Origin: a virus
Direction: 5' to 3' (one strand)
DNA: 20,248 nucleotides
Virus record (IMG/VR): IMGVR_UViG_3300030333_000941
Location: 1-20,248 of that record
Shown: positions 8,026-15,072 of the stretch, piece after piece
Position numbering within the stretch: position 1 is the stretch's first letter
Layout: each line of letters opens with the position of its first letter
Translations under genes and position numbers: made by a program
Notes under the pieces: generated by a model
Told to the model about the DNA's origin: nothing
Databases searched by the model: none
Seen by the model: only the letters and a program-made list of their open reading frames with translations

Positions 8026-8174
8026 AAAGCGATCCCGATCTTTACGCGTGTTTTCAACTCGCGGAAATTTTGCATAAAACCGTCGAAGAAATTATGCAAA
8101 TCAGCGAGTTCGAATTAAAGGGATGGATCGCATATTTTGAGCTAAAGGAAAAACGTGCCAAGCACAACCGTTGA
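7684..8174 (+). CDS. Tail assembly chaperone, -1 frameshift form (gpGT-like)
   Basis: A -1 shift on GGGAAAC (8016-8022, read G GGA AAC) moves ribosomes into an open frame that continues for 50 codons to TGA at 8172-8174, giving about 163 aa. The extension reads LESDPDLYACFQLAEILHKT and ends in ELKEKRAKHNR, a helical, charged domain like the T part of lambda gpGT. It overlaps the GTG start of the tape measure gene by 20 nt. Lambda uses the near-identical heptamer GGGAAAG at the same place. A Shine-Dalgarno-like AGGA (8003-8006) lies 9 nt upstream, which could stimulate the shift. The low-level long form is standard biology of this gene pair; the site here is read directly from sequence. Confidence 0.88.
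7701..7732. other. Intragenic hairpin, 11-bp perfect stem
   Basis: CGCCAAGTCTC (7701-7711) pairs fully with GAGACTTGGCG (7722-7732) across a 10-nt loop. It lies 15-50 nt downstream of the chaperone start codon, close enough to affect initiation or early elongation. Confidence 0.75.
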
Positions 8175-9873
8175 AATTTTAGGACGCGATAAAACGAAGA
8201 AAGCGTTTTCGTCGGTATCAAAATCGATGGATCGTTTGAAATCTTCAATGGGCAGTCTTAAAGGCGCGGTTGCGGGTTTAATCGGTGGCGCGGGTTTGGG
8301 TGCGTTAGCGTTGGATTTACGCAACACCGCGGACCAAATCGGGAAAGTTTCAGCGCGTTTGGGGGTTGGTTCTGCGGATTTGCAAAAATTCCAATTTGCC
8401 GCAATGAAAAGCGGAATGGATGTCCGCCAATTTAACATTGCGCTTCAGCGTTTCACTCGACGAACTTCCGAAGCATTTATCGGGACAGGCGAAGCAAAAG
8501 ACGCAATCGCGGAATTCGGCATTCAACTAAGTGATTCAAATGGACAGTTAAGAAGCAATTCGGATTTATTGCTTGAAGTCGCAACCATTATGGCAAGCGA
8601 TTTAACACCTCAAGCCGACAAAGTTCGTTTAGCGTTTAAATTATTTGATTCCGAAGGTGTCAAAATGCTGAATATGCTTCAGCTTGGACCTGAAGCAATA
8701 AAGGGAATGGGGCGCGAGCTTGAAGCATTAGGCGGAGTAATAAACGATGAAACCATAGTCGCGTCAGAACAGTTGGGCGACCGTTGGGATATGATTATGG
8801 CAAAGGTAAAAAACGCCTTTGCTCCCGCAATTATTGGCGCAAACGAATTGCTCGGAGTCTTTACCAAAGAAGCCGAAATGGCGGGTATGACTTCAGCAGA
8901 ATTAGAAAAGCATATTACGGATGTCAGAGACTCATTAATCGAAAAAAAGAAGGCTCTTGATGAAAACGATGTCGGCTTAAAAAAACTTTTTTTAGCCGCA
9001 CGAATGAGCGCAGGACAAATTGAAAATGAAAAAAAGAAAATAGACGAATCCATTGCTTCAATGAATGAGCAATTGGATGCAATGAAAAAAGTTAAACAAT
9101 GGCGCGATAAACAAGTCGAAGCAACATTAGCGCAAATCAAAGCAACGCAAGAAGAAAACGAATTAAGACAGCAAGCTAATAACGATCAACTTTTGTTTAA
9201 TGACTTATTAGCAGTCCAGCTTCAAATGTATGGAGAAGGGTTGTTAATGATGGAAGAAAGCGCACAAAAACAAAGAGAAATAAACGAACAAAAGATAATT
9301 GATTTTCATCGAGAGATTGACGAATTTGAGCGGATGGAAACTGCAAAACAAGAAATGCAGGAAGCAACCGCAAGAGCGACAATTTCGACTATGGCATCAA
9401 TGGCAAGCGCTGTAAAAGACGAAGGCGTTGAGCTTTTCCGATTTTGGCAAGCCGCGGCAGTAGCTAACACTTGGATGTCGACTTATGAAGCGGCAATGAA
9501 AGCATGGGCGCAACTTGGAGTATTTGGAGGCCCAGCCGCCGCCGCCATTGCGATATTAGGAGCCGCGCAAATTGGGAAAATACTTTCGACAAAACCACCA
9601 GGAAAACAAGCGGGGGGTGATGTCCGCCCAGGCGAAACGTATTTGGTCGGAGAACGCGGTCCAGAGTTGCTCACCATGGGCCAATATGGCGGAAACGTCA
9701 CGCCAAACCGAAACCTTGCGCAAGGCGTGATCATTAATATCTACGACGGGACGGGACGCAAAATCGATCAAGCGCTGTCGGACCTGCGCGTCGAAGTCGT
9801 CGAACGCGCTCAACAATTTGGCGAATTTGCGGCCTTAGAATCTCGACAATATACGCAAAATGCCTTCGCTTGA
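8155..9873 (+). CDS. Tail tape measure protein
   Basis: This 572-aa protein should set tail length and pass into the cell with the DNA. At about 0.15 nm per residue it predicts a tail near 85 nm. The N-terminal part has a Gly/Ala-rich hydrophobic stretch (about 34-54) and LGVGSADLQKFQFAA..SGMDVRQFN, a common tape-measure pattern; residues about 245-400 are highly charged, Lys/Glu/Gln-rich and coiled coil; a second hydrophobic segment spans about 440-475; PGETYLVGERGPELL follows at about 490, typical of tape-measure C-termini. The start is GTG at 8155, preceded by AAGGA, and lies inside the frameshift extension of the chaperone gene. Hairpins occur at 8973-8998 and 9786-9809. No peptidase domain is seen. 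Confidence 0.88.
   Translation: MPSTTVEILGRDKTKKAFSSVSKSMDRLKSSMGSLKGAVAGLIGGAGLGALALDLRNTADQIGKVSARLGVGSADLQKFQFAAMKSGMDVRQFNIALQRFTRRTSEAFIGTGEAKDAIAEFGIQLSDSNGQLRSNSDLLLEVATIMASDLTPQADKVRLAFKLFDSEGVKMLNMLQLGPEAIKGMGRELEALGGVINDETIVASEQLGDRWDMIMAKVKNAFAPAIIGANELLGVFTKEAEMAGMTSAELEKHITDVRDSLIEKKKALDENDVGLKKLFLAARMSAGQIENEKKKIDESIASMNEQLDAMKKVKQWRDKQVEATLAQIKATQEENELRQQANNDQLLFNDLLAVQLQMYGEGLLMMEESAQKQREINEQKIIDFHREIDEFERMETAKQEMQEATARATISTMASMASAVKDEGVELFRFWQAAAVANTWMSTYEAAMKAWAQLGVFGGPAAAAIAILGAAQIGKILSTKPPGKQAGGDVRPGETYLVGERGPELLTMGQYGGNVTPNRNLAQGVIINIYDGTGRKIDQALSDLRVEVVERAQQFGEFAALESRQYTQNAFA
8973..8998. other. Intragenic A7/T7 hairpin with one bulge
   Basis: CGGCT (8973-8977) and seven A pair with seven T and AGCCG (8994-8998); T8978 is bulged and C8986 is the centre. 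It could act as a terminator-like signal on either strand, but it lies in the middle of the tape measure gene. Confidence 0.55.
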
Positions 9874-11407
9874 AATAGAGATTGAAATGGTTACGCCCAC
9901 AGATAGCGATCCCGCTGGAACGAATGCGAAATTCTACGTTTCAGACCATTCGCATATTGGCGCGAACGGCGAATATTATCATGGTTTCATCCAGAAAGCG
10001 CCTAATCTCAAGCTTCAAGATTCGGGATCGGGTCAAATCGAAATGAGTGGCGCATCAATCGTTTTATCAAACGAACCAAACAACGCGGATCATCCATTCG
10101 GACAATCAAACTACACAAAAATTTTAAGCGATACGGGACCATATTACATAGGCATTAAATATCAGACCGCATACAACCTGTTCGAAGGTCAATTATATAT
10201 CCAGGCGATTGATTCGGAATCGATCCGATGCAACGTCAAAAGTATCAGACCGACCGACTCCGGTCCGGTCTGGAATACATCGCAAGAGGGAATTAGTGGG
10301 ACGAGTAGCGATCTTGTTTCGGGTTTTATTTGGGGTGATGTTGTCGATTGGAAAGTCGAACGCGACGATTCAGACGTTGGATCATGGGATGCAATAGGCG
10401 GATCAGCGGTTCAAGCGGCGTTATATTTTTTTAATGCAGTTTCAAGCGTAACGCCGACGATCAAAGTTAATTCTAACGCCTCAACGTGGGCCTCGACTGG
10501 TTCGGTTCGATATGATGCTAACGCGTCCGATGATGGAAGCGCGGATGCGCAACTCGGCGCGTATCAATCAACCAACGATTACGCGGATGGGACTGAATAC
10601 TCGTTTTCTGCGACGGGCATTAAAAATCGATTTTTATCGAGTGGAACAAACCGCGCAACCGCAGGACGTACCATTGCAGAGTTTGCGGAAACTATGGCAT
10701 ATATAAGCTCGGCGGCGGATACGCATATCCCGCGTTTAACTAATGATAAATTTTATATATTAGAAACCGAGACAATTGACACCAACAAAGCGCCTTCCCC
10801 GCCGAATCTTTCTTTTGTTTGGGATAAGGGAATTATTACAACGCTTGAAGCGTTGCGCCTTGTCAGCTTCGCGTCTAATTATCAGTTTTTTATTCTTCCA
10901 TCACAGACAAACGGGAATCGAACTTTATTCTTAATTGATAAAGCAAACGCGCCATCTTCGAGTTCAGCGTTCTACAATACGGTTTCCGAAAACGATATTC
11001 TTAATTTGGTTATTCGCGGACCTGAAGAAATCAAAAGCATAAAAGGAAATTTTGAATATTACCGCTGGCAAGGAACCGAGCTTGTAGAAACAAAAGGCCG
11101 ATCAACACTTTTCCTGAATGCAACGGGCAAGGAAGTTTCTTTTGATGCGCTGATCACTAACCCATCACAACAAACAAACCTGACGAATTTTTTAAACGCA
11201 ATGAAAGCGTTTTATGAAAAGCCGACTTTGAGCGTTGAAATAAACGATTTGCACGACGAATGGCGACCAGGAGATCGAATTGTTTTCAATCGACGCGATG
11301 AATTTGTAAACGTGGACATGATTATTCGATCAATCGAGTGGAATTTTAACGATCTTACGACAACCATCGAAGGCGACGCAACGCTTACGCCCTACGTCCA
11401 AGAATGA
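9860..11407 (+). CDS. Large tail-tip protein (baseplate/hub-like)
   Basis: This 515-aa, beta-rich protein follows the tape measure gene (14-nt overlap), where distal-tail and hub proteins are coded. The N-terminus (SLEIEIEMVTP..HGFIQKAPNLKL) and middle (SDLVSGFIWGDVVDWKVERDD) are polar strands. The C-terminus (about 455-515: VEINDLHDEWRPGDRIVFNRRDEF then MIIRSIEWNFNDLTTTIEGD) resembles the closing module of hub proteins of the gp27/gpD type (a bound-strand followed by a hydrophobic-T-T-hydrophobic strand). A role in the tail tip is inferred from this and from position; no enzyme motif is visible. Its stop overlaps the next start as ATGA. A hairpin lies at 10246-10272. Confidence 0.55.
   Translation: MPSLEIEIEMVTPTDSDPAGTNAKFYVSDHSHIGANGEYYHGFIQKAPNLKLQDSGSGQIEMSGASIVLSNEPNNADHPFGQSNYTKILSDTGPYYIGIKYQTAYNLFEGQLYIQAIDSESIRCNVKSIRPTDSGPVWNTSQEGISGTSSDLVSGFIWGDVVDWKVERDDSDVGSWDAIGGSAVQAALYFFNAVSSVTPTIKVNSNASTWASTGSVRYDANASDDGSADAQLGAYQSTNDYADGTEYSFSATGIKNRFLSSGTNRATAGRTIAEFAETMAYISSAADTHIPRLTNDKFYILETETIDTNKAPSPPNLSFVWDKGIITTLEALRLVSFASNYQFFILPSQTNGNRTLFLIDKANAPSSSSAFYNTVSENDILNLVIRGPEEIKSIKGNFEYYRWQGTELVETKGRSTLFLNATGKEVSFDALITNPSQQTNLTNFLNAMKAFYEKPTLSVEINDLHDEWRPGDRIVFNRRDEFVNVDMIIRSIEWNFNDLTTTIEGDATLTPYVQE
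10246..10272. other. Intragenic hairpin, 11-bp stem with one bulge
   Basis: CAGACCG-ACCG (10246-10256) pairs with CGGT (10261-10264) and CGGTCTG (10266-10272); C10265 is bulged and the loop is ACTC. It lies in the first third of the 515-aa tail gene. Confidence 0.65.
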
Positions 11408-12621
11408 AAATTTTACACGACGACAAAATCACCGCGGTTTCCGTTTCATCTGGCGCTCAATTTTCTTCGAGTTATGCGGTTTCAAATGTTCAAAATGATA
11501 TCCCGCAAAACGTATTCATGGCGAATTCGGCAAGTGCGACCATAAGTGCGACCATAAGCGCTGGCGTTCAAGCGGTTTTCGTTTCGGGACTTATGGCAGA
11601 TAATGCGACCATCGAGATCACCGATTCAGACAACTCGCTTGCTTACACCGAGGTTTTAAATACAACGAAATTTTCATCGCTCAAAATACTTGGACGCAAT
11701 AACGATCAGCAAATCCCTTGCTCGCTCGATCCGTTTACAATTTCGCCTTACACGGGGACGGTTTTAACGTCACCGCTCACAAGCGACACCACGATCACCG
11801 ACTCGCTAAAAGCCGCGCCTAATACTCTTGAGCTTCAAGCAAATCTCACGCTCGGCGATGGTGGTGAGGAAGAGGTGATTCTTGAGCTTGGATTAGGATC
11901 GACCGAGAACGCGATTCAAAATAATTTTGACGGGTCCGCATTGGGTGCGGGAACGATTCGAATCGTTCTCGAATCTCAAGACGACCTCAAAGACTCGCCC
12001 ATTGAAGGAAACGCGATTGCGAAATGGAATCAATCATCAGGCGCGACTGGACGCTTCGACGATTCATCTGACGCGGTAGTGAATTGCATTAGTCATGGAA
12101 ATGTTCGCGTCGGATCGTTGGTCACGATTGGCGGGGTCGATTATCAAGTCACAAAAATCGTCGGACAAGGGACGGGGAACGCGGACGTAACGCTTTCGGG
12201 GACGGTAACGGATGGAACGATCACCGCGATCAAGAATCCGGTCCGAGTCGGGATTGTTCGCGCTTCCGCTTGCATAAGCCTGGAAAATCCCCAAATAGGG
12301 TTTTCCAAGGCACTCAAAGATTTTTCAATTCGCAAACCGTTAATCAATGGCGGATATCGCCAAACGCCAAAAAACGTAGCGAAACAATTCACCATCGATG
12401 CGGTTTTGCCAATCGCGCAAGCGAATAATCTATTCGATTTTTATTATGCTTTCCGCTCAAAACCGTTTCCGATTGCCGCGCTTCAGGGGATGCCTAACGC
12501 ACAAAGCGAAGCGCAAGAATATAGCGGATTTTGTTATTTATTAGACGCGCCAGAAATGCAAAGCGCGACCATTGACGGGTCTTATCAAAACGTAAATTTC
12601 TCAGTATGCGAGGTGATTTAA
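11404..12621 (+). CDS. Tail protein of unknown role, 405 aa
   Basis: I do not recognise the family with certainty. The protein is beta-rich and polar, with three parts: an N-terminal region with a short Ala/Ser repeat (SATISATISAG, about 43-53, encoded by a 12-nt tandem repeat at 11533-11556), a central part ending in a small barrel-like segment (about 230-275: VGSLVTIGGVDYQVTKIVGQG..DVTLSGTV), and a conserved-looking C-terminus (about 300-405: FSKALKDFSIRKP, NLFDFYYAFRSKPFPIAALQG, ending FSVCEV). It is coupled to the gene before it by ATGA and followed 1 nt later by the fibre gene, so it probably forms part of the tail tip between hub and fibre. Confidence 0.5.
   Translation: MKILHDDKITAVSVSSGAQFSSSYAVSNVQNDIPQNVFMANSASATISATISAGVQAVFVSGLMADNATIEITDSDNSLAYTEVLNTTKFSSLKILGRNNDQQIPCSLDPFTISPYTGTVLTSPLTSDTTITDSLKAAPNTLELQANLTLGDGGEEEVILELGLGSTENAIQNNFDGSALGAGTIRIVLESQDDLKDSPIEGNAIAKWNQSSGATGRFDDSSDAVVNCISHGNVRVGSLVTIGGVDYQVTKIVGQGTGNADVTLSGTVTDGTITAIKNPVRVGIVRASACISLENPQIGFSKALKDFSIRKPLINGGYRQTPKNVAKQFTIDAVLPIAQANNLFDFYYAFRSKPFPIAALQGMPNAQSEAQEYSGFCYLLDAPEMQSATIDGSYQNVNFSVCEVI
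12278..12311. other. Intragenic hairpin, 13-bp stem with two bulges
   Basis: The arm from 12278 (GCCTGGAAAATCCC) pairs with the arm ending at 12311 (GGGTTTTCCAAGGC), with T12288 and one A near 12307 bulged; the loop is about 6 nt. It lies in the 405-aa tail gene. Confidence 0.55.
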
Positions 12622-12622
12622 A

Positions 12623-13327
12623 ATGGCAGATCGAATAATAAAACCAGACAGCGGAAACGACGTTGTAATTCAAAACAACGGCGGAACGCGGAAAATCGAA
12701 GTTACAAATTCGGGAGACGTTGAAGTCACGGGAGACTTTAAAGCGACAACCGTAAAAGCGACGAATTTAAAAGCGAACGACGGGACCGCATCGCTAGAGA
12801 TCGCAGATTCAACGGGTGATATAGGGTTTTCAGGAAATACAAATCTAAAATTTAAATTACCATCTGCAGGGGGGATTTACGAATCAGACGGATCAACAGA
12901 GATTTTAACGGAATCAAGCGGGGCAGTTTCATTGAAAAATACTGCAATTGATTCAACTGTCACAATGTCAGCAAATCAATCAGCAGTTAAAACAGCGATC
13001 AATGCTTCTGGTTCTGCCCCAATTTATGCTTGCCGAGCTTGGGTCAATTTTAATGGTTCTGGAACTGTATCAGTAACTGCTTCAGGTAATGTTTCCAGCA
13101 TAACTGATAATTCTACTGGTAATTACACAGTAAACTTTGCAACTGCAATGTCTGACGCAGACTACTGCGTTACCTTTGGCGCACCAAGATTTAACCCGGG
13201 AAACCCTGTTTTCGTCTTTCAAGAAGATGCTAACACTGCAAGAACAACATCAGCATTCAGGATGTGGACAAATCAAAACGCTTCATCTTATGACCTTGCT
13301 CTTATCCAAGTAGCAATTTTTCGCTAA
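12623..13327 (+). CDS. Tail fibre / receptor-binding protein
   Basis: A 234-aa protein with a fibre-like N-terminus of short Val/Thr-alternating strands (DVEVTGDFKATTVKATNLKAND) and a C-terminal globular tip beginning near residue 130 (PIYACRAWVNFNGSGTVSVTASGNVSSITDNSTG..VNFATAMSDADYCVTFG, ending DLALIQVAIFR). This tip is a widespread receptor-binding C-terminal domain found on fibres of cyanophages, pelagiphages and other marine phages. From about base 12,850 the base composition changes: CpG almost disappears and codons such as TCT, GCT and ACT replace CG-rich ones. The tip therefore looks swapped in as a host-range module. Confidence 0.75.
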   Translation: MADRIIKPDSGNDVVIQNNGGTRKIEVTNSGDVEVTGDFKATTVKATNLKANDGTASLEIADSTGDIGFSGNTNLKFKLPSAGGIYESDGSTEILTESSGAVSLKNTAIDSTVTMSANQSAVKTAINASGSAPIYACRAWVNFNGSGTVSVTASGNVSSITDNSTGNYTVNFATAMSDADYCVTFGAPRFNPGNPVFVFQEDANTARTTSAFRMWTNQNASSYDLALIQVAIFR

Positions 13328-13336
13328 AGTAAAACT

Positions 13337-13546
13337 ATGAGCCAGAAAATTATTTATCCAAATGAAACAGGAATTGCAGTAATCACTCCAACTGGTGATC
13401 TTTCTGTTGAAGAAACTGCATTAAAAGATGTTCCAAGTGGTGTTAAATACAAAATCATTGATGCTTCTGATTTGCCTTCAGATCGTGATTTTCGGAATGC
13501 TTGGGAGTACGATTTTTCAACTAATTTTGATGGAGTGGGGGCATGA
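13337..13546 (+). CDS. Small fibre-associated protein, 69 aa
   Basis: Short proteins with this pattern (KIIYPNETGIAVITPTGDLSVEETALKDVPSGVKYKIIDASDLPSDRDFRNAWEYDF) commonly follow tail-fibre genes in marine phages. Their function is not known; a fibre chaperone or tip-associated role is likely from context. The gene has the same CpG-poor composition as the fibre tip. It starts 9 nt after the fibre stop and overlaps the next gene as ATGA. Confidence 0.65.
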   Translation: MSQKIIYPNETGIAVITPTGDLSVEETALKDVPSGVKYKIIDASDLPSDRDFRNAWEYDFSTNFDGVGA

Positions 13547-13770
13547 TCACAATCAACATGGATAAAGCTAAAGACATTACCAAGGAAAGATTAAGGATTG
13601 AAAGAAAACCCTTATTAGAGGAACAAGATGTTCTCTTTATGCAAGTACAGGAATCTGGTGCTGACACAACTGAAATCGTAGCAGAAAAAAACAGATTGAG
13701 AGACATTACAAACCAAGTCGATTCCTGCACTACGACTGACCAATTAAAAGCACTTTCCTGCTCGACCTAA
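13543..13770 (+). CDS. Small fibre-associated protein, 75 aa (fibre-assembly-like)
   Basis: A charged, helical 75-aa protein. The order MDKAKDITKERLRIERKPLLEEQDVLFMQ, then IVAEKNRLRDITNQVDSCTTTDQLKAL resembles the short helical proteins that accompany fibre genes (a helix-rich fragment with R..R.PLL..LDV.FM and LRD.T, seen in tail-fibre-assembly-like proteins). It is coupled to the gene before by ATGA and ends with TAATG into the lysis region. The CpG-poor composition ends exactly here. Confidence 0.6.
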   Translation: MITINMDKAKDITKERLRIERKPLLEEQDVLFMQVQESGADTTEIVAEKNRLRDITNQVDSCTTTDQLKALSCST

Positions 13771-14096
13771 TGGATCACCACTTGCCCGCGCAAACGGATA
13801 TCACGGATATCCCAAATCGATTTGCAGACGTTCTTTTTACTCAAGCAAGTTTGCTTGAAATGGTTTTGTGCGGAATGCTTGTCGCGCTAGCGTGGTATAT
13901 TCATTACGAAGGCAAATCCGCAAAAGGCGAACGCAAATTAAATCAGGAAAAATTTGAATCGCTTATTATTAGAACGCAAGACTCGACCATAAAAATGGCA
14001 TCCGATATATCAAATGTTTCGGCGCGTCTTGATAACATAGAACGCGAACTTGAATCTCAAAAAGATTTTATATTCGCAAATCTAAGGACAAAATGA
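13770..14096 (+). CDS. Single-TM membrane protein, holin-like
   Basis: This 108-aa protein has one membrane segment at about 26-45 (ASLLEMVLCGMLVALAWYI) and a long coiled-coil C-terminus (about 55-100, heptad-like FESLIIRTQDSTIKMASDISNVSARLDNIERELE). It precedes the endolysin by one gene, the usual place of a holin or a spanin-like partner. The architecture (short N-terminus, one TM, cytoplasmic coiled coil) occurs in several one-TM holins. It could also be a membrane protein unrelated to lysis. Start and stop are coupled to neighbours (TAATG and ATGA). A perfect 8-bp dyad lies at 13841-13858. Confidence 0.5.
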   Translation: MDHHLPAQTDITDIPNRFADVLFTQASLLEMVLCGMLVALAWYIHYEGKSAKGERKLNQEKFESLIIRTQDSTIKMASDISNVSARLDNIERELESQKDFIFANLRTK

Positions 14097-14278
14097 TCGC
14101 AACGCTCGCACCCGTAATCGCGGGAACCGTCAAAACAATGGCGCTTTCTTTTTTTAGCGAAAAACTACTAATCAAAGTAGTTTTTTTGCTTCTTGAAAAA
14201 CTCGTCAAATCGACTGAAAACGACCTGGACGATAAAATCTTGGCCGAATACGAAAAGTCGATGACGGGGAAACTGTGA
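14093..14278 (+). CDS. Small amphipathic protein of the lysis region, 61 aa
   Basis: A 61-aa protein whose first 37 residues are hydrophobic or amphipathic (MIATLAPVIAGTVKTMALSF and LLIKVVFLLLEKLV) followed by an acidic tail. It overlaps the membrane-protein gene as ATGA and precedes the endolysin by 52 nt. A hairpin followed by a T-run lies inside it (14160-14187), so part of its transcript could end there. Small proteins of this sort are frequent near phage lysis genes; a second holin or antiholin is possible but unproven. Confidence 0.5.
   Translation: MIATLAPVIAGTVKTMALSFFSEKLLIKVVFLLLEKLVKSTENDLDDKILAEYEKSMTGKL
14160..14187 (+). terminator. Terminator-like hairpin inside the lysis gene
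   Basis: AAAAACTACT (14160-14169) pairs fully with AGTAGTTTTT (14176-14185) across loop AATCAA, and the T-run continues to 14187. The form is that of an intrinsic terminator but the stem is A/T-rich and lies within a coding gene, so attenuation of endolysin transcription is possible rather than full termination. Confidence 0.45.
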
Positions 14279-14330
14279 TTCGGTCGCGCTTATATTACGA
14301 CGAACATTTATCGTTACGGCGGGAGCGCTC

Positions 14331-14699
14331 ATGCTTGAGATGATAACGCCGAACTTTAGCCGCGCTGAAATGCAATGCAAGTGCGGATGCGGTCTATCGC
14401 ATATGGACGACGAGTTTATGCGAATGCTTCAACTATTGCGCGACAAACTCGGACCACTTCCAATTACATCTGGCGCAAGGTGCGAAGAACATAACAAGCG
14501 CGAAGGCGGATATCCGAAAAGCGCTCATCTTCAATCGAAGGCCGCGGATATTCGAATTTACGGACCGCGTGCGCTTGCCTTAGTTGAGGAAGCGCGTCGA
14601 ATTGGATTCTCGGGAGTCGGGATCTCGCAGAAAGGAGATCACGCCAAGCGCTTTATCCATCTTGATACTCTCCCACGCGCCGCGATCTGGTCGTATTAA
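14331..14699 (+). CDS. Endolysin, M15-type zinc peptidase
   Basis: This 122-aa enzyme probably cuts peptidoglycan cross-links at the end of infection. It matches the D-Ala-D-Ala carboxypeptidase-like M15 family: TSGARC with R50, the zinc motif SAHLQSKAADI (H66 and D73, the H-x6-D spacing of the family) and RFIHLDT (H110 as third ligand). The usual Gly in HLQGKAAD is Ser here, a mild variant. EMQCKCGCG near the N-terminus is common in phage members. There is no signal peptide, so it needs a holin. The ATG at 14331 follows GGGAG (about 8 nt upstream). Confidence 0.92.
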   Translation: MLEMITPNFSRAEMQCKCGCGLSHMDDEFMRMLQLLRDKLGPLPITSGARCEEHNKREGGYPKSAHLQSKAADIRIYGPRALALVEEARRIGFSGVGISQKGDHAKRFIHLDTLPRAAIWSY

Positions 14700-14745
14700 A
14701 AAGCGTAATAATTTCAGTCTTTTAAGTAATTAATTAAAATATTTG

Positions 14746-14774
14746 TTGACAGCATGAACGGATATCTGTATCTT
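14746..14774 (+). promoter_or_regulatory. Sigma70-like promoter for 14834 gene and early region
   Basis: TTGACA (14746-14751), a 17-nt spacer, then TATCTT (14769-14774; 4 of 6 consensus) in an A/T-rich gap with no gene. The -35 box is perfect. It is the only good promoter seen between the lysis genes and the early genes, so it probably starts early transcription. Confidence 0.65.
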
Positions 14775-14800
14775 TATCCGTAAATGCGATTTACGCATTT
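14759..14800. promoter_or_regulatory. Operator-like dyads over the -10 and start region
   Basis: CGGATA (14759-14764) and TATCCG (14775-14780) flank the -10 box. Directly downstream AAATGCG (14782-14788) and CGCATTT (14794-14800) form a 7-bp dyad with loop ATTTA. Both fit repressor sites or a 5' leader hairpin. The HTH protein coded at 15073 is a possible binder, which is inference only. Confidence 0.5.
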
Positions 14801-14833
14801 GCAAACAATCAACAACCGAAACGAGAGGGTCAA

Positions 14834-15028
14834 ATGAGAAAAGGATATATCAAACACGGGAAAGATTTATATCAGAAGTTTTACATGGGGATGATGTTTC
14901 ATGAAGGAAGATATTGGGACAAAGATGAGAATGGTAATTGGTATTCAGTCGGGATTGATAAAGAAGGGTATCCAGAATTTGACAAAGTTTTTGAATCTAA
15001 AACAGGAATGGGTTCAGAACCCCAATAA
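14834..15028 (+). CDS. Unknown 64-aa protein, possible early gene
   Basis: I do not recognise this protein. It is rich in Tyr, Lys, Gly and acidic residues (MRKGYIKHGKDLYQKFYMGM, then HEGRYWDKDENGNWYSVGIDKEGYPEF), with no membrane segment or known motif. It has a ribosome site (AGAGGG, about 5-10 nt upstream) and lies alone between a promoter (14746) and a strong terminator (15040-15071), so it is probably made first and in quantity. It has only about two CpG in 195 nt, unlike its neighbours, hinting at a separate origin. An early host-takeover peptide is one possibility. Confidence 0.65.
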   Translation: MRKGYIKHGKDLYQKFYMGMMFHEGRYWDKDENGNWYSVGIDKEGYPEFDKVFESKTGMGSEPQ

Positions 15029-15039
15029 ATAAACAAACC

Positions 15040-15071
15040 GCGCCCGCGCTGGGCGCCCAGCACGTTTTTTT
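15040..15071 (+). terminator. Strong intrinsic terminator with an alternative stem
   Basis: GCTGGGC (15048-15054) pairs with GCCCAGC (15055-15061), then ACG and seven T (15065-15071). An overlapping upstream stem GCGCCC (15040-15045) with GGGCGC (15051-15056) excludes the first. The T-run ends 1 nt before the ATG at 15073. Confidence 0.75.
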
Positions 15072-15072
15072 C

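Larger units (their letters stand above)
12850..13770. other. CpG-poor, probably imported host-range cassette
   Basis: By eye I count 16 CpG in 12,961-13,770 (about 1 in 50 nt), against 8 to 10 per 60 nt in lines such as 12,181-12,240 or 12,661-12,720. The change begins within the fibre gene and ends at the start of the lysis gene at 13770. It covers the fibre tip and two small genes. Confidence 0.75.

Noticed and set aside
8679-9140. Long minus-strand open frame opposite the tape measure gene
   Set aside because: It is Phe/Ser/Ile-rich and mirrors the Lys/Glu-rich coiled coil; no motif or ribosome site supports it.
11533-11556. 12-nt tandem repeat as a possible CRISPR-like or iteron array
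   Set aside because: There are only two in-frame copies coding SATISATIS; it is a small duplication in a tail gene.
14274-14343. Small GTG frame of 22 codons between the 61-aa gene and the endolysin
   Set aside because: It is too short, with no ribosome site or recognisable spanin features.
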